The notes beneath the pieces are model-generated. The model worked only from the letters and a program-made list of their open reading frames with translations, was not told where the DNA came from and did no database searches. DNA of 64,000 nt, taken from NCBI GenBank assembly GCA_002923315.1, contig BEHM01000008.1, forward strand, positions 1 to 64,000, in the 5' to 3' direction. Shown here piece after piece: positions 44,463-51,768 of this stretch. Source of the stretch: a bacterium HR10 (GTDB taxonomy: Bacteria > Acidobacteriota > Blastocatellia > HR10). The translations under genes were made by a program, and so were the position numbers. Within the stretch, counting starts at the first letter, position 1. Every line of letters starts with the position of its first letter.

Positions 44463-45479
44463 ATGTTTCGGCAGACGGTGAACGCGGGGCTCTGCAAGAG
44501 ACTCGGCAAAAGTGGAGCGATCGTCCTCCTCGCGTGGGGATTCTTGTTCAACATCGGTTGTGGTCTGATCTCGCGTCAGGTCACGGTGCCCCAGCTGGTC
44601 GCTCCGCTGAGCACGGCGACGCCGGAGGACCTGCTCGCGCGTTTGAACGATTTCCAACGATTGCGCACGCTCTCGGCGCGCGTGGCGATCCAGTTCCAAA
44701 CCGAGGCGCCGGAGGTGGGGCTTGGCCGGCGCTACCGCACAGCCGATGGCCGATTGATCCTGGCGCGCCCGGCCCGCGTGCGCCTGCTCATCCAGGCGCC
44801 GCTGGTGAAGACGACCATCGCCGAATTGGCCTCGGATGGTCATCGCTTCCAACTCCTCGTCTATCCGGAAGACCATCGCCTCTTCGTCGAGGGCTCGAAC
44901 GATCGCGACTACGCCGAGCGCGAAGAGGCGCTGCAACGCGACCCGCAGTGGCGCGACGTCGGATCGCTCCGCCATGTCCGCCCGCAACATCTCACCGAAG
45001 CGCTGCTGTGGGAGCCCGTGGATGCCGCCGATTCGCACCTCCTCATGACCATGGAGGAGTTTCGACAGATCGAACAGGAACGCCCGCCGGGACAGAAGCC
45101 GCGCGCGGTCATCCGCAGCTACTACATCGTCTCGCTGCTGGAACCGGTGGGACCGAACCGCGCCCGCATCCGGAGGAAATTCTGGTTCGATCGCACGCGC
45201 GGCCTGCTCCTGGTGCGCCAGCAGGTCTTCGGCGACGCCGGCGAGATTCGCAGCGAGATCTCCTATGAGGAATTCGCGACCATCCCGAACGCCTCATATC
45301 TCATCCCGACGGAGATCCGGATCGCGCGCCCGTATGATCGGTATTCCGTCCGCCTGGGATTGGATCGCGCGAGCCTGGTGGTGAACGGCGAGGTCTCGGA
45401 CGCGCTCTTCCGACTGGAGAAGCCCGCCGAGTGGGGGGATTCGGTTCGCGTCATTGACCTCGATCGAAGAGGGAACTGA
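44463..45479 (+). CDS. Lipoprotein with LolA/LolB-like domain
   Basis: 338 residues. A type II signal ends in the lipobox-like FNIGC. The mature part has the concave beta-sheet pattern of LolA/LolB/DUF4292-type proteins: LRTLSARVAIQFQTEAPE, ADGRLILARPARVRLLIQAP, IAELASDGHRFQLLVYPEDHRLFVEGS, and a C-terminal half with AELRIARPYDR-like strands. It would sit on the outer or inner membrane facing the periplasm. It is followed directly (stop TGA, next base starts ATG) by an FtsX-type permease and an ATPase, and then by a LolA-like gene. I infer a LolB-like acceptor role; sequence alone does not prove it. Confidence 0.72.
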   Translation: MFRQTVNAGLCKRLGKSGAIVLLAWGFLFNIGCGLISRQVTVPQLVAPLSTATPEDLLARLNDFQRLRTLSARVAIQFQTEAPEVGLGRRYRTADGRLILARPARVRLLIQAPLVKTTIAELASDGHRFQLLVYPEDHRLFVEGSNDRDYAEREEALQRDPQWRDVGSLRHVRPQHLTEALLWEPVDAADSHLLMTMEEFRQIEQERPPGQKPRAVIRSYYIVSLLEPVGPNRARIRRKFWFDRTRGLLLVRQQVFGDAGEIRSEISYEEFATIPNASYLIPTEIRIARPYDRYSVRLGLDRASLVVNGEVSDALFRLEKPAEWGDSVRVIDLDRRGN

Positions 45480-46601
45480 ATGCGACAGAGCTTCGTCCTG
45501 GCCAACCTCCTGGCGCGCCCGGCGCGGACGATCGCCAGTGTGTTCGGGATCGCCCTGGGCGTCGTGTTGATCCTGGTGACCGTGGGATTGGCGCGCGGCA
45601 TCCTCTACGAGACCGGACAGCGAGAGAAGAACGTCGGCGCGGAGATCATCTTCCAATCCGCCGGCACGCTGGGAGCGAGCATCACGGCCACGCCGCTGGC
45701 GCTCCCGGTGGCCTACGCGCAGCGCCTGCAGAAGATCGAAGGGGTGCGCGCCGTCACCCCCCTTGGGCGATATATCCGCAGCGGCGCTGGCGGCATCGGC
45801 TTCGAGATGATCGAAGGGATCGTTGATCAGCCGACGGACACCTATACCACCTATGCGGCCATCAGCGGCATTCGCATCGTCGAGGGCCGCCCCCTGCAGC
45901 GCGATGACGAGATCATCGTGGATCGCCACTACGCCACGACCAAGAAGATCGCTCCCGGCGCGCGCGTGGAGATTCTCAACCACACGTTCACGGTCGCCGG
46001 GATCTACGAGCCCGAGAGCGGCGGGCGCGTGAAGATGCGCCTCTCGAAGATGCAGGAGTTGCTCGGCGCGCCCGGAAAATGCTCCTCCATCCTGGTGAAA
46101 TGCGTGGATCCCGCCGAGCAGGAGCGCGTCGCCGAACGGATCGAAGCCGCGCTGCCCGGGAATCAGATCATCTTCACGCGCGACATCCCCAGTTACTACG
46201 ATCGGGGGATTCCGGCGCTCAATACGTTCCTCCGCGTGGTCGTCGGGCTGGCCCTGGTCGTCAGCTCGCTCGTCATCTTGCTGGCCATGTACACGTCCAT
46301 CACCGAGCGCACGCGCGAGATCGGCATCCTCAAATCGCTCGGGGCCTCGCGTGGCTTCATCGTCGCCGTGATCGAGAAGGAAGCGCTCACAATCAGTGCC
46401 CTCGGAGTCGCCGTCGGCTATATCGCTTCATTCGTCGCCAAAGCGGGGATCATGCGGTACACGTCGCTCATCGTAAAATTCGAGGGGAAGTGGCTGCTCA
46501 CGGCGGCACTCGTGGGCTTGCTCGCCGGTGCTCTCGGCGCCCTGTACCCGGCAGTGCACGCCGCCCGCCAAGACCCTGTTCGGGCGCTCGCTTATGAATG
46601 A
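45480..46601 (+). CDS. ABC transporter permease of the MacB/LolCE (FtsX) family
   Basis: 373 residues. One N-terminal helix (TIASVFGIALGVVLILVTVGL), a periplasmic MacB-core-like domain of about 200 residues, and three C-terminal helices including ITERTREIGILKSLGASRGFI, the coupling-helix block of this family. Families with this topology are mechanotransmitters (LolCE, MacB, FtsX) and do not carry solutes through the membrane. It starts immediately after the lipoprotein stop codon and precedes its ATPase by 14 bases. Confidence 0.88.
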   Translation: MRQSFVLANLLARPARTIASVFGIALGVVLILVTVGLARGILYETGQREKNVGAEIIFQSAGTLGASITATPLALPVAYAQRLQKIEGVRAVTPLGRYIRSGAGGIGFEMIEGIVDQPTDTYTTYAAISGIRIVEGRPLQRDDEIIVDRHYATTKKIAPGARVEILNHTFTVAGIYEPESGGRVKMRLSKMQELLGAPGKCSSILVKCVDPAEQERVAERIEAALPGNQIIFTRDIPSYYDRGIPALNTFLRVVVGLALVVSSLVILLAMYTSITERTREIGILKSLGASRGFIVAVIEKEALTISALGVAVGYIASFVAKAGIMRYTSLIVKFEGKWLLTAALVGLLAGALGALYPAVHAARQDPVRALAYE

Positions 46602-46615
46602 GGGGGTGAGAGGCG

Positions 46616-47302
46616 ATGTCGGTCATTCTGAAAACGGTTGATCTCCACATGATCTATCGCATGGGCAAAATCGGCGTCCATGCCCTGCGCGGCGTGAACC
46701 TGGAGGTCGAGCGCGGCGAGTTCGTCGCCATCATGGGGCCCTCCGGATGCGGCAAATCCACCCTGTTGCACATCGTCGGCGGCTTGCTCACCCCCACCTC
46801 GGGCAAAGTCTACGTGGATGGCCTCGAGATCACGAGCCTCTCGGATGCCGAGCGGACGGAATTGCGACGGCGCAAGATCGGCTTCGTCTTCCAACGCCTG
46901 AATCTCTTCCCCACCCTCACGGTCGAGGGAAATCTGCGACTCGCCGAACGCATCTACTACAACGGGACCCGTAACGTCGAGGGCGATCCCGAACGCCGCC
47001 GCCAGATCCTTCGCCTGCTCGGCCTCGAGGATAAGCTCACGCACAAACCGAACGAGTTGAGTGGCGGCGAGCAACAGCGCGTGGCCATCGCCCGAGCCAT
47101 CATCAACCGCCCGGCCATTCTCCTGGCCGATGAACCCACGGGCAGCCTCGATTCCGAGAATTCGCAGATCGTCCTCCGCATGCTCAAAGAACTCAACGCC
47201 CAATTCGGCCAGACGATCGTCATGATCACCCATAACCCCGAGGCCGCCGCCATGGCCAATCGCATCATCCATATGCGCGACGGCAAGATCATCACTCCAT
47301 GA
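46616..47302 (+). CDS. ABC transporter ATP-binding protein, LolD/MacB type
   Basis: 228 residues. Walker [10 protein letters not shown] (about residues 40-48), Q-loop [17 protein letters not shown], signature [15 protein letters not shown], Walker [17 protein letters not shown] and the H-loop MITHNPEAA. The '[12 protein letters not shown]' and 'DEPTGSLDS' blocks are typical for LolD/MacB/FtsE ATPases. It powers the adjacent FtsX-type permease. Confidence 0.92.
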   Translation: MSVILKTVDLHMIYRMGKIGVHALRGVNLEVERGEFVAIMGPSGCGKSTLLHIVGGLLTPTSGKVYVDGLEITSLSDAERTELRRRKIGFVFQRLNLFPTLTVEGNLRLAERIYYNGTRNVEGDPERRRQILRLLGLEDKLTHKPNELSGGEQQRVAIARAIINRPAILLADEPTGSLDSENSQIVLRMLKELNAQFGQTIVMITHNPEAAAMANRIIHMRDGKIITP

Positions 47303-47320
47303 TGCGGAGTGCTCCCCCCC

Positions 47321-47351
47321 TTGTCACTCTCCCTCGCCCTTTTGATATAAT
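47321..47351 (+). promoter_or_regulatory. Putative promoter of the small membrane protein gene
   Basis: TTGTCA (47321-47326), 19-base spacer, TATAAT (47346-47351, perfect). Spacing is longer than ideal. Start point near 47358. Confidence 0.45.
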
Positions 47352-47369
47352 TGCCCCTTGCGTGCGGGG

Positions 47370-47645
47370 ATGGGTACGAAGGTGCTCATAGCGCTCAAGA
47401 ACGTTCTCCTCTGGTCCTACGAGCGGGGGACCTGGCAGTACGATGTGTTGTGCCTGCTGATCCTGGCATTCATCTTCCTGACGCCGAGCAGCTGGTTCAA
47501 TCGCTCGAATGCCGGTTCGATCCCTCAGCGCGGGATGGAACAGCGCGAGGCGGCGTCGCGACCGCCGCTGCACACCAACGCCCCGAGCTCGGAGCGGAAG
47601 ACCGAACGGGCCCACATCTCTCCCGCACCGGCCATTGACAAGTAG
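47370..47645 (+). CDS. Small single-pass membrane protein
   Basis: 91 residues from ATG 47370 (a TTG at 47358 would add four). One helix, about residues 25-42 (YDVLCLLILAFIFLTPSSW), with an N-terminal amphipathic region before it and a disordered polar tail behind it. No family recognised. The gene lies between the LolD-like ATPase and the LolA-like gene. Its own promoter sits upstream, and its last codons contain the promoter of the next gene. A link to the transporter is positional only. Confidence 0.6.
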   Translation: MGTKVLIALKNVLLWSYERGTWQYDVLCLLILAFIFLTPSSWFNRSNAGSIPQRGMEQREAASRPPLHTNAPSSERKTERAHISPAPAIDK

Positions 47646-47664
47646 CGCAGCGCCCGCCTATTCT
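47635..47664 (+). promoter_or_regulatory. Putative sigma70 promoter of the LolA-like gene
   Basis: TTGACA (47635-47640, perfect), 18-base spacer, TATTCT (47659-47664). It overlaps the last codons of the small membrane protein gene. Start point near 47671, only about 8 bases before ATG 47679; there is no ribosome-binding site in that leader. Confidence 0.55.
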
Positions 47665-47678
47665 ATGGCGAACGCCGT

Positions 47679-48410
47679 ATGTGGGTGAAGCGCGCGAGAT
47701 CGAAACGATGGACGAACGTCATCGTAGGTGTGGGGGCGATGCTCGCCCTGCTGGGGTTCCCCTCCTCGCGCGGGCGCAGTGCTCCTGATTCGGGGACGAG
47801 CGTCACGCCCATCCTGGAGCAGATGGCACAGGCCGTGCGGCGCATGCGCACCCTACGCGCGGCTCTCAGTCAGGAGAAGTTCTACGCGCAACTCGGCCTC
47901 AAAGACCCCCCGGAGAAGGGCGTCCTCTATATGAAGCGGAGGGGCGAGCGCGACCTCTCCCTTCGCATCGAGATCACCGTCCCCGAGAAGCGCATCATCA
48001 CGGTCACGGGCAACCGCTTCCTCCTCTATCAGCCGCGCATCAATCAGGCGATCGAGGGCGTCATTGACCGAACGTCCGCGCGCGCGGCCGCCGGTTTCCT
48101 CGCCTATCTCTTCAACGGCCTCACTCAAGCCGCCGAGGATTACGAGATCACTCTCGCCGGATACGAGACGATCCAAGGTCGCCGCGTCTCGCATCTGGTG
48201 CTCACCCCCAGACCGAATCGGCGCGGTGTCTATCGGCGCGTGGACCTCTGGGTGGATCACCAGCTCTGGCTCCCGACGGTCCAAAAGATCGTCGAGGCCA
48301 ATCGCGATGAGACGCTCCTGAAACTCGACGAGATACAGCTCAACGTGAACCTCCCCGATGGCCTCTTCGTGCAAAAACTCCCGCCCGGCGTCCAGCGGGT
48401 CAGAGGCTGA
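47679..48410 (+). CDS. LolA-like periplasmic carrier protein
   Basis: 243 residues. A signal peptide (NVIVGVGAMLALLGF) and a LolA-type fold: ILEQMAQAVRRMRTLRAALSQEK at the front, GVLYMKRRGERDLSLRIEIT, NRFLLYQPRINQAIEGVI, YLFNGLTQAAEDYEITLAG, LTPRPNRRGVYRRVDLWVDHQLWLPTVQKIVEANRDETLLKLDEIQLNVNLPDGLF. The last of these blocks is the classical LolA C-terminal pattern. It may ferry lipoproteins between membranes. The 3' 154 bases overlap, in antisense, the reading frame of the tnpB gene that lies downstream. Confidence 0.82.
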   Translation: MWVKRARSKRWTNVIVGVGAMLALLGFPSSRGRSAPDSGTSVTPILEQMAQAVRRMRTLRAALSQEKFYAQLGLKDPPEKGVLYMKRRGERDLSLRIEITVPEKRIITVTGNRFLLYQPRINQAIEGVIDRTSARAAAGFLAYLFNGLTQAAEDYEITLAGYETIQGRRVSHLVLTPRPNRRGVYRRVDLWVDHQLWLPTVQKIVEANRDETLLKLDEIQLNVNLPDGLFVQKLPPGVQRVRG

Positions 48411-49687
48411 TCTGTTCTGTGACGCATAGTCGTCTCCTTCGCCCAAGCGGGTGATAGAGACAACCGGCCACTTCCTGCTTCCTCGACCCGTGGCTCGTAG
48501 ACCAGGCTTTCGCCTGTTCCGCCGCCAGAGGGATCTCCACAGGCGTCACTTCCCGAGGAACTCTCGGTAGGGCCTTTCGGGGCGGCCAACCCATAAAACC
48601 GCAAATTCAACGCCGCGTTCAAATCCCGGTCCAGCTCCAACCCGCAAGCCGCGCAAGCGTACACCCGCCGATGCAAGGGCAGTCTCCCATTCAAATGACC
48701 GCAAGCGCTGCACAGCCGTGTGGATGGGAACCCCCTAGGCGCGATGATGAGCCGCGCCCCATACCACCGGCACTTGTATTCCAGCATCCAGCGGAATGTC
48801 CCCCAACCGACGTCACCGATGGACCGGGCCAACCTTCCGCCGGCCAGGGCCTTCACCGCAAGGTCTTCCACAACAATCACTGGCTTGGTTCTCGCCAGCT
48901 CCGTGGTGACCTTGTGGAGGAAGTCCCGACGAATGTTCCTGACCCGCCGGTGCAACCGGGCCAACATGAGGATGGCCTTGCGGCGATTCTGCGATCCCCT
49001 CCGCTTGCGCGAAAGCTGTCGTGACCGACGGCGGAGAAGCCGCAGCATCTTCCGAAGCGGCCGGGGAGCATTCACTCGCGTCCCGTCAGAGAGCACGAGA
49101 AACGACGCAAGGCCCAGGTCCACGCCCACTGGCTCCCCCTGCCGCAACTCAGGATCGGGACGCTCCACCTCACACGCGAGGCTTACATACCAGCGATCAG
49201 CCTCGCGAGCGATGGTGGCCGAGAGAATGCGAGCCTTGCGCGCCTCAAGCAGCACGAGAAGCTTGTCCGTCCGCTCCTTGGTCCGCACCTTGCCGATGCG
49301 AGGCAGTTGCACATGCCGCGGGAACACCCGGATGGAGCCCGTCAAGCGGGCCTTGTTGTCAAGAAGGAGCTTCTTCCGCTTGAATCTCGGCTTCCGCGCC
49401 AACCTTCGCCACCAACTGCGAAACGCTCGCTCCAGGTCACGGAAGGCCTCTTGCGGGGCGCATTTGGAGACCTCCGTCCACCAGGGAGCATGCTGCCGCT
49501 TCCACCGGTTCCACTCCTTATGCAGACTGATCGCCGACGGAACCCGCCGGCCCTGCTCGATCGCTTCCAGGCAGCGCGCCAGGCCCCAGTTATAGGCAAA
49601 GCGAGCGGTTCCCACGTGTTTGGCCAAGGCCACCCGCTGCGCCACATTGGGGTCCAGCTCGAAGCGGAACGCCTGCGTTACCCGCAT
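48257..49687 (-). CDS. tnpB: IS200/IS605-family TnpB RNA-guided nuclease
   Basis: 476 residues as read. N-terminal helix-rich part from MRVTQAFRFELDP, then a RuvC-like nuclease with all catalytic residues: D in VGVDLGLASFLVLSDG, E in PVIVVEDLAVKAL and D in LDRDLNAALNL. The zinc finger is CSACG and CAACG. The protein should therefore be active as an omega-RNA-guided nuclease. No TnpA is present. Odd: the usual stop near the element's right end is missing. The frame runs about 50 codons beyond the element into the antisense strand of the LolA-like gene. ATG 49687 begins the family N-terminus; the frame upstream of it is not TnpB-like. Confidence 0.88.
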   Translation of the reverse strand: MRVTQAFRFELDPNVAQRVALAKHVGTARFAYNWGLARCLEAIEQGRRVPSAISLHKEWNRWKRQHAPWWTEVSKCAPQEAFRDLERAFRSWWRRLARKPRFKRKKLLLDNKARLTGSIRVFPRHVQLPRIGKVRTKERTDKLLVLLEARKARILSATIAREADRWYVSLACEVERPDPELRQGEPVGVDLGLASFLVLSDGTRVNAPRPLRKMLRLLRRRSRQLSRKRRGSQNRRKAILMLARLHRRVRNIRRDFLHKVTTELARTKPVIVVEDLAVKALAGGRLARSIGDVGWGTFRWMLEYKCRWYGARLIIAPRGFPSTRLCSACGHLNGRLPLHRRVYACAACGLELDRDLNAALNLRFYGLAAPKGPTESSSGSDACGDPSGGGTGESLVYEPRVEEAGSGRLSLSPAWAKETTMRHRTDQPLTRWTPGGSFCTKRPSGRFTLSCISSSFRSVSSRLASTIFWTVGSQSW

Positions 49688-49770
49688 CCCATCGCCTCCA
49701 GCGCCCGCCTGGCATGATCCGGCGCCCGTGCAGCCGTCAGAGCGCTTCATGCCTGAGATGAATGACAACA
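48411..49770 (-). mobile_element. IS1341-type (tnpB-only) IS200/IS605 element, ends approximate
   Basis: Contains tnpB and no tnpA, so it cannot move on its own. Inserted immediately after the stop codon of the LolA-like gene. Members of this family lack terminal inverted repeats and target duplications. The boundaries given are estimates from the end of the LolA-like gene and the start of unique sequence before the FG-GAP promoter. Confidence 0.6.
48429..48464 (-). ncRNA. Candidate right-end hairpin / omega-RNA 3' part of the tnpB element
   Basis: An imperfect stem, GTTGTCTC / GAGACGAC on the reverse strand with one G-U pair, encloses an inner CCC/GGG hairpin just inside the presumed right end. 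In this family the omega-RNA covers the tnpB 3' region and ends at the right end, taking its guide from the flanking DNA. Here the flank would be the 3' end of the LolA-like gene. Boundaries not proven. Confidence 0.3.
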
Positions 49771-49984
49771 AAAGCGGCAGCTGCTGTCAACCCCCATCCG
49801 AGAGAACCATCTTGACGGTGCCCGACCGACCTGATATAAGTGACCCTGGCCATGAGCGAATGCGCGAGGGCAGTGGGATGAGGAGACGTCGTTCTCCGAG
49901 CGCTCTTCGGAAACGCCTATGGCCGCCCCAAGCGGCTCGCTCATCGGCTCACCGGCGAAAGGATGACACAAGGGAGGTCTTCGC
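49688..49984. other. 297-base gap between tnpB and the FG-GAP gene
   Basis: Holds the presumed left end of the tnpB element (about 49688-49770), then the promoter at 49812-49840 and a leader of about 140 bases. No other gene seen. Confidence 0.5.
49812..49840 (+). promoter_or_regulatory. Putative sigma70 promoter of the FG-GAP protein gene
   Basis: TTGACG (49812-49817), 17-base spacer, TATAAG (49835-49840). Leader about 138 bases to ATG 49985. Confidence 0.6.
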
Positions 49985-51727
49985 ATGTCTGGGCAAACGA
50001 TTCGACGCGTTTCTCTCCACGCTTTGGTGTGCGTGATGCTCGTCTCACTCGGTCTTCTGCTCGGCGGCTCGTGGTTCGCGGCGCGGTCCTCGGAGCCGCA
50101 CGAAGACACCGCGCCCGCGGCCCTGGATCTTCAGCAGGGACCGGACCTGATGCTCGTCGGCATGAACGCCGGAGATGGTATCACCGTGGACGCAGTCGGT
50201 CAGATCTCGGGCAACATCATGGCCATCGCCGCTGATGTCAATGGTGACCGCGTGAATGACCTCATCGTGGGCGTCCCCTATAACGACGGTCCGGACGGAG
50301 CGCGATCGAACTGCGGGGCCGTATTCATCATCCTCGGACGGTCGGGGCAGCGACTGCCGCTTGTTCGCGATCTGAACCTCCAAAGGCCGGATGTGATCAT
50401 CTACGGAGCTGACGTCAATGACCGCTTGGGCTCCAGCGTGGCCGCCGGCGATGTCAACGGTGACGGAGTGGCCGATGTGGTCATCGGCGCTCCGAATGCG
50501 GACGGACTGAATAACACGCGCCCCAATGTGGGTGAAGTGTACATCTTCTTCGGAGGAGCTTCGATCGCCTCCGTTGCCGTACGCGACCTGCGTTCGTCGC
50601 CGGCCGATGCCACGATCATCGGCTGGGGAGGACCGGCCGGGAAGAATGTGCAGGACCAGGCGGGCACCGCTGTGGCCGTCGGTGATGTCAATGGCGATCA
50701 GATTGGAGATGTCGTCATCGGCGCGCCGGGCGTGAAGGGACCGGATGGGAGCCGAACGACAAGTCCACAACTTGGACTCCCTGTCTCAGCAGGAGCCATC
50801 TACGTCCTCTTCGGATCCAACGCCTGGACACCGGGGGTGCTCAGAGACATTGGAAGCAACCCGGCTTCGCCCTCGGCAGACATCGTGATTTTCGGGCGGA
50901 CGGTGTCGTTCGCCCAGATTGTCCGAGTCGGTGTCGGTGAAGGTCTCGGGAATGCGGTGACCGTGGGAGATGTCAACGGGGATGGAATCGGAGACATCAT
51001 CGGAGGAGCTCCCTTCTATACGGCGGGGAATGACATCAGCCAGGGACGAGCGTATGTCTTTTTCGGAAGCCGCACTCCGACCAGTCGGCGCGACACGCAA
51101 CAGACCTCCGGCGCTCAAGCCCCAAACATGACGATCAATGGGATTGATGCTGCCGACCTTCTAGGAGGCATCATTGCGGCGGGCGATGTGAACGGAGACG
51201 GCATTGATGACCTCATCCTCGGCGTTCCTCAGGGAGCAGGCCCTGGGAATGCGCGTCTGAGTGCAGGGGAAGTGTATGTCCTGTTCGGCGGCGGCTCTCT
51301 GACCGGAACTCGGGATCTGGGGAAGAATCCGCCGGACGCGCTCTTCTACGGTGCGGACCCTGGGGATGCTCTCGGATTTGCCCTCGCCGTGGGCGATTGG
51401 AATGGAGATGGCCGCAAGGACCTGATCCTCGCTGCTCCCGCTGCGGATGGCCCGGGGAACCAGCGCGATGGGGCGGGCGAGATCTACATCATCCTCGGAG
51501 GAGCGAGTTTTCCCCGTGGCACAGTGGATTTCTCGGAGACGCCGCCCGATTCGAACCTGACGATCTACGGGGCCACGATCGGTGATCAGGTGGGATTCTC
51601 CCTCTACGCCGCCGACCTCGACAATGACGGGAGGGCCGACATCATCGCCACCTCACCCTTTGGCGATGGGCCTCCGGAGATTCGCCGTCCGAAAGCCGGC
51701 GTGGTCTACGCCATCCGAGGCCGATAG
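49985..51727 (+). CDS. Secreted FG-GAP/VCBS-repeat beta-propeller protein
   Basis: 580 residues. A signal peptide (ALVCVMLVSLGLLLGGSWFAA) and seven FG-GAP repeats, each with a calcium-loop such as DVNGDRVNDLIVG, DVNGDGVADVVIG, DVNGDQIGDVVIG, DVNGDGIGDIIGG, DVNGDGIDDLILG, DWNGDGRKDLILA and DLDNDGRADIIAT. They should close into one seven-bladed integrin-alpha-like propeller. No enzyme domain or membrane anchor. Probably extracellular; ligand unknown. A good ribosome-binding site (GGGAGG) precedes the ATG, and a terminator hairpin follows. Confidence 0.9.
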   Translation: MSGQTIRRVSLHALVCVMLVSLGLLLGGSWFAARSSEPHEDTAPAALDLQQGPDLMLVGMNAGDGITVDAVGQISGNIMAIAADVNGDRVNDLIVGVPYNDGPDGARSNCGAVFIILGRSGQRLPLVRDLNLQRPDVIIYGADVNDRLGSSVAAGDVNGDGVADVVIGAPNADGLNNTRPNVGEVYIFFGGASIASVAVRDLRSSPADATIIGWGGPAGKNVQDQAGTAVAVGDVNGDQIGDVVIGAPGVKGPDGSRTTSPQLGLPVSAGAIYVLFGSNAWTPGVLRDIGSNPASPSADIVIFGRTVSFAQIVRVGVGEGLGNAVTVGDVNGDGIGDIIGGAPFYTAGNDISQGRAYVFFGSRTPTSRRDTQQTSGAQAPNMTINGIDAADLLGGIIAAGDVNGDGIDDLILGVPQGAGPGNARLSAGEVYVLFGGGSLTGTRDLGKNPPDALFYGADPGDALGFALAVGDWNGDGRKDLILAAPAADGPGNQRDGAGEIYIILGGASFPRGTVDFSETPPDSNLTIYGATIGDQVGFSLYAADLDNDGRADIIATSPFGDGPPEIRRPKAGVVYAIRGR

Positions 51728-51732
51728 GATAA

Positions 51733-51768
51733 AGCGGAGGGGCGAAACGCTCTCACCGCCCCTCCGCT
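51733..51768. terminator. Bidirectional terminator between the FG-GAP gene and hutI
   Basis: A 12-base perfect stem (AGCGGAGGGGCG / CGCCCCTCCGCT) with a 12-base loop, 5 bases after the FG-GAP stop. The reverse-strand hutI stop codon (51755-51753) lies in the loop, so the hairpin includes the hutI 3' end. TCTTCCCCC follows on the forward strand. Confidence 0.65.

Noticed and set aside
48415-48470. Exact guide sequence of the tnpB omega-RNA
   Set aside because: The right-end boundary cannot be placed to the base without related elements, so no guide is claimed.
49688-49771. Upstream extension of tnpB to 49771
   Set aside because: The additional 28 residues do not resemble TnpB. The family N-terminus starts at ATG 49687, and the upstream DNA is probably the element's left end.
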